Of a stretch of 64,000 nucleotides of DNA, positions 50,884-58,391 are shown one piece after another (the first letter of the stretch is position 1; every line of letters starts with the position of its first letter). Position numbers and translations under genes: made by a program. The notes beneath the pieces are model-generated. The model was given only the letters and a program-made list of their open reading frames with translations. It ran no database searches and was not told the DNA's origin. Source of the DNA: Dehalococcoidia bacterium (GTDB lineage Bacteria; Chloroflexota; Dehalococcoidia; E44-bin15); NCBI GenBank assembly GCA_041649635.1, contig JBAZMV010000003.1, positions 1-64,000 on the forward strand. Direction: 5' to 3'.

Positions 50884-51068
50884 TTCCTTAACACGCTTGA
50901 TGTATAGGCGTTCATCGCGTTATGCTCGCGGGGAGCTCCATACATAACATAGGATCGGCTTCTGGATTTGCAATGGGGACAGGGATTCTTTTTATCTTGT
51001 GCAATGCCCGTAAGGCTATACAACTTGTTTCCACATTCTCCGCAATAAACAACTACTGTTTTACTCAA
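50856..51068 (-). CDS. Zinc-ribbon hypothetical protein, 70 aa, TTG start
   Basis: VVVYCGECGNKLY and CPHCKSRSRSYVMYG supply two CxxC pairs about 20 residues apart. It starts at TTG 51068 with only a weak GGAAT upstream, and its 3' end overlaps the ferredoxin-like gene by 28 bases on the opposite strand. The ribbon is convincing; the exact start is not. Confidence 0.55.
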   Translation of the reverse strand: MSKTVVVYCGECGNKLYSLTGIAQDKKNPCPHCKSRSRSYVMYGAPREHNAMNAYTSSVLRNQAPEEPCA

Positions 51069-51271
51069 CTAATTATTCCATTCCTGATAAAAATACATAA
51101 AATATAGACTTGTCCTGCAACTTTTTAAAATATTGGGATAGTATATCGAATAATGCTATGCTCTGTCAATTCATTTATTTATATTATTTTATCAATATTT
51201 AGCTGCGTGAAATGCCGTTACTCACGCGGCGTGATTGTCAAAAAAATTCCTCTTCTCTCAGGAAATAAAAC

Positions 51272-51306
51272 AAAAAAGCGGGGGCCGATAAATATTCTGC
51301 TCCCGC
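51272..51306 (-). terminator. Intrinsic terminator of the redox-stress run
   Basis: GCGGGAGC and GCCCCCGC (minus strand, one mismatch) form the stem, followed by TTTTTT. It lies 22 bases after the flavodiiron stop. Confidence 0.8.
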
Positions 51307-51327
51307 TTCAAGCTTGCTTCGAGCGAG

Positions 51328-52506
51328 TTACTTAATCCTCGCCGCTATCTCCCTGCCGAAGTCGACACACTTCTGTATCTCGCCCTCGTCCGGCACGAAC
51401 TTGAACGCCAGCTTGGAATCGACCAACTCGATGCCGGCCTGTTCCATCTCCTGCTGCACGGCCTTGACCCCACCGCCTCCCCAGCCGTGCGAGCCGAAAG
51501 CCGCCCCGATCTTGTTCTTCGGTTTGAGCCCCTTGAGGTAGCAAAGGAACTCGGCGACGGAGGGGAACATGCCGTTGTTCAGTGTGGGAGAGCCGATGAT
51601 GAGGGCTTTGGCCTCGAGTACTTCCTTTATAACATCGCTCTTATCCGATGCCGTCAGGTTGAAGAGCTTCGTGTCGATTCCTTCCTCCATCAAGCCCTTC
51701 ACAATCGCATTCGCCATCTTCTGGGTGCTGCCCCACATGGTGTCGTAAATAACCAGCGCCCTGGCCGCAGTCTCGCCCCTACCCCATTTCACGTAGGAAT
51801 CTACGATGTCCTTTATATGCGAGCGCCAGATAATGCCGTGGCTCGGAGCGATCATATCTATCGGTATGCCGCCGAGCTTGTTCGCCGCCTTGACGATGAG
51901 ATCCCCGAAGGGCATCAAAATGTTGGCGTAGTACTTGGCCGCCTCTTGCATTACTATCCCCATATCGACCTCGTCATCGAAGCGCTGGGAGGTTGCTATG
52001 TGCTGGCCGAAGGCGTCCATGGAGAACAATATCTTATCCTCGGCAAGGTAGGTGCACATGGAATCGGGCCAGTGCAGCATCGGCGTCGGGATGAAGCTGA
52101 GTTTGCGCTTGCCAAGATCGACCGTGCTGCCCTCTTTCACTGCGATCGGATTCCAGTTCTGATGGTAGGACTTGGCCAGCCCGTTCTCTCCGAACTTCTC
52201 CAGCGTGACCAGTTTAGCGTTCTTCGCGTCCCGCAATGCCATCGGCAGGGAGCCGGAGTGATCCATCTCCACATGGTTCGATATAACGTAGTCGATTTTA
52301 TCGAATGATACGATCTCCCGAACCCGCGCCGCCATCTCATCGTAGAAAGGCGCCTTGACCGTATCGATCAGGGCGACCTTCTCATCGATGATAAGATACG
52401 CGTTGTATGTGGTTCCGAGATGAGTAGAATACCCGTGAAAGTTCCGTACGTTCCAGTCTATGGCGCCCACCCAGTAAACGCCTTGTGCCAGTTGAACTTT
52501 AGTCAT
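51328..52506 (-). CDS. fprA: A-type flavoprotein (flavodiiron protein, NO/O2 reductase)
   Basis: The 392-residue protein has an N-terminal metallo-beta-lactamase-like diiron domain, with ligands in SNHVEMDHSGSLPMAL (H-x-E-x-D-H), MLHWPDSMCTYL and IAPSHGIIWR. A C-terminal flavodoxin domain has YDTMWGSTQKMANAIVKGL and SPTLNNGMFPSVAEFL. It reduces oxygen to water or NO to N2O, with electrons from a rubredoxin/flavin reductase such as those encoded upstream. Last gene of the run, ended by a strong terminator. Confidence 0.95.
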   Translation of the reverse strand: MTKVQLAQGVYWVGAIDWNVRNFHGYSTHLGTTYNAYLIIDEKVALIDTVKAPFYDEMAARVREIVSFDKIDYVISNHVEMDHSGSLPMALRDAKNAKLVTLEKFGENGLAKSYHQNWNPIAVKEGSTVDLGKRKLSFIPTPMLHWPDSMCTYLAEDKILFSMDAFGQHIATSQRFDDEVDMGIVMQEAAKYYANILMPFGDLIVKAANKLGGIPIDMIAPSHGIIWRSHIKDIVDSYVKWGRGETAARALVIYDTMWGSTQKMANAIVKGLMEEGIDTKLFNLTASDKSDVIKEVLEAKALIIGSPTLNNGMFPSVAEFLCYLKGLKPKNKIGAAFGSHGWGGGGVKAVQQEMEQAGIELVDSKLAFKFVPDEGEIQKCVDFGREIAARIK

Positions 52507-52546
52507 AATAAAACCTCTTTGAATATGTGAATTTTCCGGTCGGAGC

Positions 52547-52643
52547 TAATCAACCCCCTGCAATCCCCCACTCTTGGGGGATTTTTAAGAGGTTAGGGGA
52601 CACCCCTAGAACCCCGGCAGGAAGAATCCTGCACCTCTTTTTC
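52547..52643 (+). repeat. 97-bp hairpin repeat, copy 1
   Basis: Begins TAATCAACCCCCTGCAATCC and contains three nested inverted repeats: AATCCCCCACTCTTGGGGGATT, TAGGGGACACCCCTA and the arms CAGGA/TCCTG. It is repeated at 53571-53667 and, inverted, at 60464-60560. No open frame. Position between two genes of the redox run suggests it is transcribed. Confidence 0.85.
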
Positions 52644-52667
52644 TAAGCTAAACGGTGAATGAAAAAT

Positions 52668-52817
52668 CTACTTCTTGCACTTCTTCTTGGGCTTCTTTAC
52701 CGGCTTCTTCTTCTCACTGCCGATGGCACAAGGTTCGCAGCAGAACGTTATGCCGCCCGTCTCGTAGCCCTCGGAAGCGATAACGCAGCCGCAGGCAGGA
52801 CACGTTTTCTTAGCCAT
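52668..52817 (-). CDS. Small Cys-rich metal-binding protein, 49 aa
   Basis: It reads AKKTCPACGCVIASEGYETG, then FCCEPCAIG and a Lys-rich tail ending KKCKK. Two cysteine clusters (CPAC, CCEPC) suggest a zinc or copper site, like small YHS/metallothionein-type proteins. AGGAGG lies before the ATG. Too short for standard gene finders. It sits between rubredoxin and the flavodiiron protein in the redox run. Confidence 0.75.
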   Translation of the reverse strand: MAKKTCPACGCVIASEGYETGGITFCCEPCAIGSEKKKPVKKPKKKCKK

Positions 52818-52846
52818 ATGCGCCACCTCCTATCGAAACTTGAACA

Positions 52847-53005
52847 CTATACCTTTTCGAACTCGTCTTTGCCGGCTCCGCATACGGGGCACACCCAATC
52901 CTCGGGCAGCTTCTCAAATGCGGTTCCGGGAGGAATATCGCTCTCGGGATCTCCGAGCTCCGGATCGTAAACATATCCGCAAACGCCGCATTTATATTTG
53001 GCCAT
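52847..53005 (-). CDS. Rubredoxin
   Basis: The 52-residue protein has KYKCGVCGYVYDPELGD and VCPVCGAGKDEFE: the two C-x2-C-G knuckles that hold a single iron, with the conserved Tyr and Phe. It carries electrons from the flavin reductase to the flavodiiron protein. It lies 18 bases after the flavin reductase gene; in Moorella the two are fused as high-molecular-weight rubredoxin (Hrb). Confidence 0.95.
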   Translation of the reverse strand: MAKYKCGVCGYVYDPELGDPESDIPPGTAFEKLPEDWVCPVCGAGKDEFEKV

Positions 53006-53023
53006 TTCCTGTGATCTCCTTCC

Positions 53024-53530
53024 TTAATCCTTCTGATAATGAGGTGCGGACTTGGGTGTTGTGCCGCGCTTGACCTGATGATAATACGCATAGGTCATCG
53101 GCTCGCCCTCCGCCAGCACCTCGGCGTTGGTGACCTCGCCGATAAATACGGTATGTGTTTTCGCGTCGACAGAACCGATTACTTTCGCCTCTACATAACC
53201 GAGCGTATTATCGAGGATAACAGGGGCGCCGTTCTGCCCCAGCCTGTAATTCACGCCCTCGAACTTGTTCACGTCCCGTCCCGACTTGAAACCGAAGCCG
53301 CCTATCAGCTTCAGCGGCGCTGTCTGCGCGACGATGGAGGCGGTGAAGACCTTGCTTTCCGTTATGAACTCGTGTGTCAGGTTCTGCTTGTTGATGCACA
53401 CCGATATAATCGGAGGCTCGGAGGCGACCTGGATCACGGTGTTGGCCGTCTGGCCGTTGATCTTATCGCCCTTCTTGGAACATACGATATACATGCCGTA
53501 GCTGATCAGGTATAAAGCCTTTGTATCCAT
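53024..53530 (-). CDS. Flavin reductase-like FMN protein (Hrb-type)
   Basis: The 168-residue protein matches the flavin-reductase domain of Hrb and flavoredoxin: ALYLISYGMYIVCSKKGDK, NGQTANTVIQVASEPPIISV and TYAYYHQVKRGTTPKSAPHY at the end. It should bind FMN and pass electrons from NAD(P)H to rubredoxin. AAAAGGAG precedes the ATG. With rubredoxin and FprA it forms a complete NO/oxygen-scavenging chain. Confidence 0.9.
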   Translation of the reverse strand: MDTKALYLISYGMYIVCSKKGDKINGQTANTVIQVASEPPIISVCINKQNLTHEFITESKVFTASIVAQTAPLKLIGGFGFKSGRDVNKFEGVNYRLGQNGAPVILDNTLGYVEAKVIGSVDAKTHTVFIGEVTNAEVLAEGEPMTYAYYHQVKRGTTPKSAPHYQKD

Positions 53531-53570
53531 TACAACTCCTTTTCCATTAGATGCTGCTCATCACTAAGCT

Positions 53571-53667
53571 GCATCAACCCCCTGCTATCCCCCAATCATG
53601 GGGGAATTTAAAAAAGAGATAGGGGACACCCCTAGAACCCCGTCAGGAGAATATCTCCTGCTCTCTC
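53571..53667 (+). repeat. 97-bp hairpin repeat, copy 2
   Basis: Same order of hairpins as copy 1, same orientation; the core AGGGGACACCCCTAGAACCCC is identical. Lies between superoxide dismutase and flavin reductase genes. Confidence 0.85.
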
Positions 53668-53674
53668 ATCCGTC

Positions 53675-53694
53675 ATTCCGGCGTAGGCCGGAAT
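53675..53694. repeat. Short palindrome abutting the 97-bp repeat
   Basis: ATTCCGGCGTAGGCCGGAAT is a near-perfect inverted repeat, of the kind dispersed in many anaerobe genomes. Confidence 0.6.
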
Positions 53695-53716
53695 CCATAA
53701 GGGCGAGGGCTCGTCC

Positions 53717-54295
53717 CTATTTTACCCGCGCTTCGACCGCAGCCCAATCTATATTCTTGAAGAACGCATCAATGTAGTCGGCTTTCTTCAGTCCGTAGTC
53801 CAGCATGAAGGCATGCTCAAAGACATCCATCACGAGAATCGGACGACAGCCCGTCGGGTGCCCTACGTCGTGCTCGTTGATCCACTGGTTGAACAGCCAG
53901 CCGTTGGTATCGTCCTGATACAGCACCACCCAGCCGATGCCGCGCATGGCGCCGGTGGCCCTGAAATCCTTCTCCCACGCCTCCACGCTGCCGTACGCCC
54001 CTGGCAGCAGCCCGACCAGCTTCCCCGCCTTGCTCATAGCACCCTTCCCGCCCAGGTTCTCGAAATAAAGCTCGTGCAGCCGCATGCCGTTGAACTCCCA
54101 GCCGAAACGGCGCTTGAGCTCAGCGTACTCCGGTGTAGCCGCCTTGCCATCCTTGAGCAGCGCCTGCAGCAGTTCCCAGACCTTATTGGTATTTGTAACA
54201 TATCCCTGATAGAGTGCGAAGTGGTTCTTGAGCAGCGCCTCGCTGAAGCCGCTCATCCCTATCAGCTTCTCATACTCTTTAGCAGCGTAGGACAT
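53717..54295 (-). CDS. Iron/manganese superoxide dismutase
   Basis: The 192-residue enzyme has the four metal ligands in order: His in LLKNHFALYQGY (about residue 25), His in GMRLHELYFENLGG (about 73), and Asp and His in VMDVFEHAFMLDYG (about 155 and 159). No signal peptide, so cytosolic. It converts superoxide to peroxide and oxygen. AAGGAGG precedes the ATG. The metal preference cannot be decided from the visible residues. Confidence 0.95.
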   Translation of the reverse strand: MSYAAKEYEKLIGMSGFSEALLKNHFALYQGYVTNTNKVWELLQALLKDGKAATPEYAELKRRFGWEFNGMRLHELYFENLGGKGAMSKAGKLVGLLPGAYGSVEAWEKDFRATGAMRGIGWVVLYQDDTNGWLFNQWINEHDVGHPTGCRPILVMDVFEHAFMLDYGLKKADYIDAFFKNIDWAAVEARVK

Positions 54296-54324
54296 AACTA
54301 CCTCCTTGAATTTCTCTATTATTT

Positions 54325-54762
54325 CTATTTGTTCAATTCGCCGAGTATACGCGTCCAGTTATTCACATGCCGCTGCTCATCGCCGATATTCTTCTTGATA
54401 AGAGCCGCGGACTTGTCATCGAAATTAACCTTTTCCAAAAAAGCGCCGTAGTCTTTAACCGCTTTCTGCTCAACCCAGATATTGGTTTTCATGATCCGTT
54501 TCTTGCCCATGATCCGGGTTGTCAGTCCTATCATCATGCCGCCCAGCGCGAAGAACCACCCCATGAATGAGCCCTTCCCCTTAAGCTCGGCGACCCTGGC
54601 CTTTAAGCCGTCCGCATGCTCCTGTTCGTTGGCCGTGGCCTCTTTCAATATTTCATAATAAGCCGGGGCGCTGCGAAAAGCCCCCGCCTGCGCTTTGTAG
54701 ATCGCGGTAGCCGCCCTCTCTATGTTATACATTGTGTTCAGCGAACCGATTACTGTGCTCAT
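54325..54762 (-). CDS. Ferritin-like diiron protein (VIT1/COQ7-like)
   Basis: In this 145-residue four-helix protein the ligands are NIERAATAIYKAQ (first Glu), NEQEHADGL (E-x-x-H), WVEQKAVKDYGAF and GDEQRHVNNW (second E-x-x-H). A hydrophobic stretch FMGWFFALGGMMIGLTTRIMG in the middle may be a membrane contact, as in COQ7/VIT1 relatives. Probably peroxide detoxification or iron handling, consistent with the superoxide dismutase gene 30 bases downstream. Confidence 0.8.
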   Translation of the reverse strand: MSTVIGSLNTMYNIERAATAIYKAQAGAFRSAPAYYEILKEATANEQEHADGLKARVAELKGKGSFMGWFFALGGMMIGLTTRIMGKKRIMKTNIWVEQKAVKDYGAFLEKVNFDDKSAALIKKNIGDEQRHVNNWTRILGELNK

Positions 54763-54779
54763 ATTCCCTCCTGCGATGA

Positions 54780-55343
54780 CTATTCAGCCATCCTTTTCCC
54801 CAGCTCGTAAGCATCCTCTAAAGCTGTAGAGTGCTTCTTTATTTCGCCCTTACTATCGACCCCGCGGACAAACAGCTCATCAGAGTAATCGACACCCATG
54901 ACATCGAACATACATTTCACCGTTTGTTTCGATCCATCGAACAGGTCGCCGCCTTTTGTACCCCCCACTGCGATGAACGCTCCCTTCCGCCCCTGCCTCT
55001 CCGGCACTTCCTTCAGGATATACTTCCTAGCCCAGAACACCTGGCAACGATCCACCAGGGCTTTGAGCTGTGCCGGCAGACCGTAGAAGAAGACCGGAGC
55101 GCCGATGATAACCGCATCGGCTTCCTCCAGGCTGAGATATATATCGTCCATGTCGTCGCGGATGGCGCAGTTGCCGCTCTTCATGCAGTCGTTGAACTCG
55201 CGGCAGGGAGAGATATCGAGCTCATCGACGACGATCTTCTCGGCAAAGGCTCCGGCTTCGCGCGCGCCCCTGAGCGCCTCGTCCATGAGAATATCCGTAT
55301 TGCCCCCGACACGCGGGCTGCCCATGATTCCCAGAACTTTCAT
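54780..55343 (-). CDS. Flavodoxin-like NAD(P)H:FMN oxidoreductase
   Basis: The 187-residue protein begins VLGIMGSPRVGGNTDILMDE, the FMN phosphate loop of NADPH-dependent FMN reductases, and has DAVIIGAPVFFYGLPAQLKAL, the isoalloxazine loop. CREFNDCMKSGNC adds three Cys typical of iron-sulfur flavoproteins of anaerobes, though the compact cluster motif is incomplete. It lies in the redox run between thioredoxin reductase and ferritin-like genes. An electron carrier or quinone/metal reductase. Confidence 0.85.
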   Translation of the reverse strand: MKVLGIMGSPRVGGNTDILMDEALRGAREAGAFAEKIVVDELDISPCREFNDCMKSGNCAIRDDMDDIYLSLEEADAVIIGAPVFFYGLPAQLKALVDRCQVFWARKYILKEVPERQGRKGAFIAVGGTKGGDLFDGSKQTVKCMFDVMGVDYSDELFVRGVDSKGEIKKHSTALEDAYELGKRMAE

Positions 55344-55380
55344 CCGTACTCCGTTGAACTTCTCAATAAAAGCAACGATA

Positions 55381-56289
55381 TCATAATCGCTGTAGATATT
55401 TATGCGCCTGCAGCGCGGCCTTGGCGCCCTCTCCCGCAGATATCACTATCTGTTTCTCCGGCACGTTGGTCACATCCCCTGCGGCGAAGAGCCCCGGCAC
55501 GTCGGTCTCGTTACGACAGTTGACCACTATCTCACCCTGCTCGTTCAGTTTCGTTATGCCCTTGACCAGTTCCGAGTTCGGGTTCAATCCAATTTCGACG
55601 AATATGCCGCTGAGATCGAGCTTCTTCTTCTCCCCGGTCTTCAAGTCCCTTATCTCGATGCCGTTGACCAGCTTATCACCCGATATAGACAATACCTCGT
55701 ATTCCAGAAATTCAGTCAAGTTCTTGGCAGACCGCACCCTGTCGATCAATATCTGATCGCCGGTGAACGGCGTGACCGATATTACATAAACATGCTCGGC
55801 GATTTTCACCATATCGTCGATAGCCTCCAGCGCCGCGTTGCCGCCCCCGATGACCGCCACCTTCTGCCCGGAGAAAACAGGGCCGTCGCACACCGAGCAA
55901 TAGGTGACCCCCTTCCCCTTGAACTGCTCCTCCCCGGGGACGCCGAGCTGGCGCGGCCTCTTGCCAGAGGCGACGATGACAGCCTTGCCCTGGAACTTCT
56001 CGCCGCCGTCAACGACAACCTCGAAACCGCCGTCGATACGCGCAAGCGACGCTACCTGCATGCCTATCCTTTGCTCGAGCGGGAACTGCTTGACCTGCTG
56101 TTCGAACTTGTCCATCAACTCGAACCCCTCGATATACTGATAGCCCATGTAGTTCTCAATGCGACCCGTCCACATGGGCTGGCCGCCTATATCCTTGCTT
56201 ATCAGCACTGCGTCCAGCCGCTTACGCGCCGCGTACACCGCCGCGGTCATGCCCGCGGGCCCGCCGCCTATTATTAACAACTCATGCAT
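55381..56289 (-). CDS. trxB: Thioredoxin reductase-like flavoprotein
   Basis: The 302-residue protein has the FAD motif LLIIGGGPAGMTAAVYAARK, redox pair TYCSVCDGPVF (CxxC, about residues 131-141), NAD(P) motif VAVIGGGNAALEAIDDM and GLFAAGDVTNVPEKQ. The NADP phosphate-binding HRR sequence is not evident, so NADH or ferredoxin could be the donor. It lies 28 bases after the glutaredoxin-like gene, its likely substrate. Confidence 0.9.
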   Translation of the reverse strand: MHELLIIGGGPAGMTAAVYAARKRLDAVLISKDIGGQPMWTGRIENYMGYQYIEGFELMDKFEQQVKQFPLEQRIGMQVASLARIDGGFEVVVDGGEKFQGKAVIVASGKRPRQLGVPGEEQFKGKGVTYCSVCDGPVFSGQKVAVIGGGNAALEAIDDMVKIAEHVYVISVTPFTGDQILIDRVRSAKNLTEFLEYEVLSISGDKLVNGIEIRDLKTGEKKKLDLSGIFVEIGLNPNSELVKGITKLNEQGEIVVNCRNETDVPGLFAAGDVTNVPEKQIVISAGEGAKAALQAHKYLQRL

Positions 56290-56317
56290 AGTTTCACCGA
56301 TAATTATTTCGATTTGA

Positions 56318-56557
56318 TTACGCGATGCCCAGCTTCTCTTTCAATGCCGGCTCGTTGAAGCCAACCACTATCTCACCGTCGATGAAAATGGTAGGCACCG
56401 CGGTCTGTGAAGACTTCTTGACCATCTCATCGCGCGCGGCGTGATCCTGCGCCACATTGAAATCCTGATAGGCGATCTTGTTGGCGTCAAGCCACTGCTT
56501 GGCCTTCTTGCACCAGGGACACGTGGGGGTTGAATAGACCTTTACCTCTTTAGCCAT
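56318..56557 (-). CDS. Glutaredoxin-like protein (NrdH/Uxx-star type)
   Basis: The 79-residue thioredoxin-fold protein begins VKVYSTPTCPWCKKAKQWL (active site CPWC) and has TAVPTIFIDGEIVVGFNEPA (cis-Pro and the GF(D/N) loop). It probably passes electrons from the thioredoxin-reductase-like enzyme to peroxidases or reductases. First gene of the run; AAGGAGG precedes the ATG. The 170-base leader upstream holds an inverted repeat (CCGCAT/ATGCGG). Confidence 0.9.
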   Translation of the reverse strand: MAKEVKVYSTPTCPWCKKAKQWLDANKIAYQDFNVAQDHAARDEMVKKSSQTAVPTIFIDGEIVVGFNEPALKEKLGIA

Positions 56558-56728
56558 TATAGCCTCCTTACATACAGCAGTTTTCTGGTAAAATTCAAGC
56601 TTACGGGAGTAAGTCTATAATGTGTCGCCGACCATGTATGCGACTTTTGTCTCACCGCCACCGCATATTTAATGTCGATAATTAATGCGGCCTGTGACGG
56701 TCGGGATGAAACGGGTCAGGTAGCGGAT

Positions 56729-56757
56729 ATGATAACCGAGGTGCGAAATGTTGTCAA
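56729..56757 (-). promoter_or_regulatory. Promoter of the redox-stress run
   Basis: On the minus strand: TTGACA (56757-56752), 17 bases, TATCAT (56734-56729). The -35 is perfect and the -10 matches five of six. It lies 172 bases before the glutaredoxin start. Confidence 0.7.
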
Positions 56758-56800
56758 CCGTTTTGGACAAACCTTCAATAACTGTCGACCATCGATTCAA

Positions 56801-56834
56801 TCGTGCAGGGGCAATTCATGAATTGCCCCTACGG
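56801..56834. repeat. Short palindromic repeat (GGGGCAATTC type)
   Basis: GGGGCAATTCATGAATTGCCCC is a perfect 22-base palindrome flanked by TGCA and TACGG. The same unit occurs at 58031-58064, with related units at 57372-57397, 58077-58132 and 61825-61882. Confidence 0.8.
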
Positions 56835-56921
56835 AGATTATGATCGTGTTATAATAAAATCCATATAGTTACCCTTTTCAATAATTCTCATATATCCCGG
56901 CGCGGTGAATCCTTCCATACA

Positions 56922-57326
56922 ATGTTGATCATGGAAGGACACGCCGAGCTAAAATTTCGCAGCGTTTGGACAACATCGATGGAAAGAAAAATTATATTAG
57001 TTAAAAAAACGGCTAAGATTGCTTTATTACTATTTGGGCTGTTTCCATTCATTTGTGCCGCATGCTTCTCCATAATGCTTGAGCCTGGTGAGATAAGCAC
57101 GGCCTTATTCTTTACAATACTGATCATATTAGCAGCTATTTCAGTTTTTGGAGCACCTATTCTCTACTTTATTCACGTTTGTAGGAATAAGTACATCGCT
57201 AAGGATGGGAAATACCTCTGGATAGCGTTATTTTTCTTTGGAAACTTCTTCGTCTTTCCCTTCTACTGGTATTTGCATGTCTGGCGGGTGCCTAAGAAAG
57301 ACGGTCTGGCGGGTAACGCCCACTAA
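56922..57326 (+). CDS. Small membrane protein, 134 aa
   Basis: Three hydrophobic segments are visible: IALLLFGLFPFICAACFSIM, ALFFTILIILAAISVFGAPI and LWIALFFFGNFFVFPFYWYL, with a short Lys-rich N-terminal part. The region is AT-rich. The start is uncertain: Met1 at 56922, Met4, or Met20 (ERKIILVKKTAK) are all possible and none has a strong ribosome site. The layout (three segments, aromatic-rich last helix, short basic tail) is common in uncharacterised PLDc_N-like membrane proteins. No function is proposed. Confidence 0.55.
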   Translation: MLIMEGHAELKFRSVWTTSMERKIILVKKTAKIALLLFGLFPFICAACFSIMLEPGEISTALFFTILIILAAISVFGAPILYFIHVCRNKYIAKDGKYLWIALFFFGNFFVFPFYWYLHVWRVPKKDGLAGNAH

Positions 57327-57371
57327 TGATGATTCATGGGTAGTGCGAATCAATCCCTACGCGGTAAAAAA

Positions 57372-57397
57372 GGCGGGCGAGATGACCTCGCCCCTAC
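57372..57397. repeat. Short palindromic repeat (GGGCGAG type)
   Basis: GGCGGGCGAGATGACCTCGCCC followed by CTAC belongs to the same family as the GGGGC...GCCCC units. It overlaps the stop codon of the coiled-coil gene, showing that the repeat touches coding sequence. Confidence 0.6.
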
Positions 57398-57996
57398 TCA
57401 GGATTTGAAGATGCATCCGGCACCGACGCCACTCTATAATGTCCCGGGCGTTCTTTTTTGAAGAAGCGCTTGTTGTGATAGATTGTCGAATATATCAACC
57501 CGCGGATGTGTTCGCGGTCTTTTGAGATACCCGCCTCCAGTAGTATCTGCGTGGCGTTGGCCGCCACCAGCACGCCGTCGTTCATGGCCGCGATCTCGAA
57601 CAGGGCGTTGCGCACGGATTTCTTCCTCAGACTCTCCGGGTCGATTGATTTGCCGAATCCGCTGATGCCGCGGATGCGCTTATCGTAATCCAGCGACCGC
57701 TCAAGCGCCTTCCTGTAATCTGTCCAGCGCGCCAACTCCTCCTCGGCGCGCTTCTGCTGATCGATGGCATTGCGGAGGCGCGCCATCGTCTCCTCCTCCC
57801 AAGTGCTGGTGCTGGCAATCCTGCGCTGCTCCCGCTCTTTCTTGAAACGGGAAAGCGTCTCCTCCTCCCACCTGACCTGCTGCTCCCCCAACTCCCTCAG
57901 CCGGGCCAGGGTCTCCGCCTCGGCCTTGAGCTGCTGCTCTCTTAGTTGCTGTATACGTTCGGCCTTCTCTTTATCCTTATCTTTTGTTTCCGACAT
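57394..57996 (-). CDS. Coiled-coil protein with C-terminal winged-helix-like region
   Basis: In this 200-residue protein, residues 1-115 are a charged, continuous coiled coil with three repeats of the type (R/E)WEEETLSRFKKE / TWEEETMARLRNA. The C-terminal 80 residues (NDGVLVAANATQILLEAG, then YSTIYHNKRFFKKERPGHYR) resemble HARE-HTH-like winged helices of restriction- and transcription-linked proteins. The stop lies inside a palindromic repeat. It could be a DNA-binding scaffold. No operon partner. Confidence 0.6.
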   Translation of the reverse strand: MSETKDKDKEKAERIQQLREQQLKAEAETLARLRELGEQQVRWEEETLSRFKKEREQRRIASTSTWEEETMARLRNAIDQQKRAEEELARWTDYRKALERSLDYDKRIRGISGFGKSIDPESLRKKSVRNALFEIAAMNDGVLVAANATQILLEAGISKDREHIRGLIYSTIYHNKRFFKKERPGHYRVASVPDASSNPE

Positions 57997-58030
57997 CTGT
58001 TGCCCCCTGCTGTTCCCAATACCTCATTCA

Positions 58031-58132
58031 TCGTGTAGGGGCAATTCATGAATTGCCCCTACGGTACATTCATCATGGGCGAACACACAGGTTCGCCCCT
58101 ACGGATCGGTGGGTTCGAAAACCCACCCTACA
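58031..58132. repeat. Composite of short palindromic repeats
   Basis: Three units in a row: GGGGCAATTCATGAATTGCCCC, then GGGCGAACACACAGGTTCGCCC, then GGTGGGTTCGAAAACCCACC. The last can look like a tRNA T-arm but is part of a palindrome, with no acceptor or anticodon arms around it. Confidence 0.75.
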
Positions 58133-58275
58133 TATTATTAATGTTCCCCAGAGAACTGTCATTTTATTGCTATCTTTTCTACTGTTTTTTGAAATGTATC
58201 TTATGTTAGGCTAATAGCATCTTAACTCGAAACTATCCGACTGACCTTTAATATTTTAACATACAGGCTCGTTTT

Positions 58276-58303
58276 TACAACTGTTTCACCAGTGTTACAA
58301 TAA
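58276..58303 (+). promoter_or_regulatory. Promoter of the acyl-CoA mutase operon
   Basis: TTTACA (58276-58281), a 16-base spacer, TACAAT (58298-58303). The leader includes a small hairpin CTCGA-ATAAAG-TCGAG before the ribosome site. Confidence 0.6.
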
Positions 58304-58391
58304 TGACTTAATCGAGAATAACCCAGCGTAGATCGACAGCCCTCGGCTCGAATAAAGTCGAGAGGATATCGTTAACGAGGAGCCAACTGAT

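Noticed and set aside
58110..58132. GGGTTCGAAAACCC resembling a tRNA T-arm
   Set aside because: It is the centre of a palindromic repeat; no D-arm, anticodon arm or acceptor stem surrounds it.
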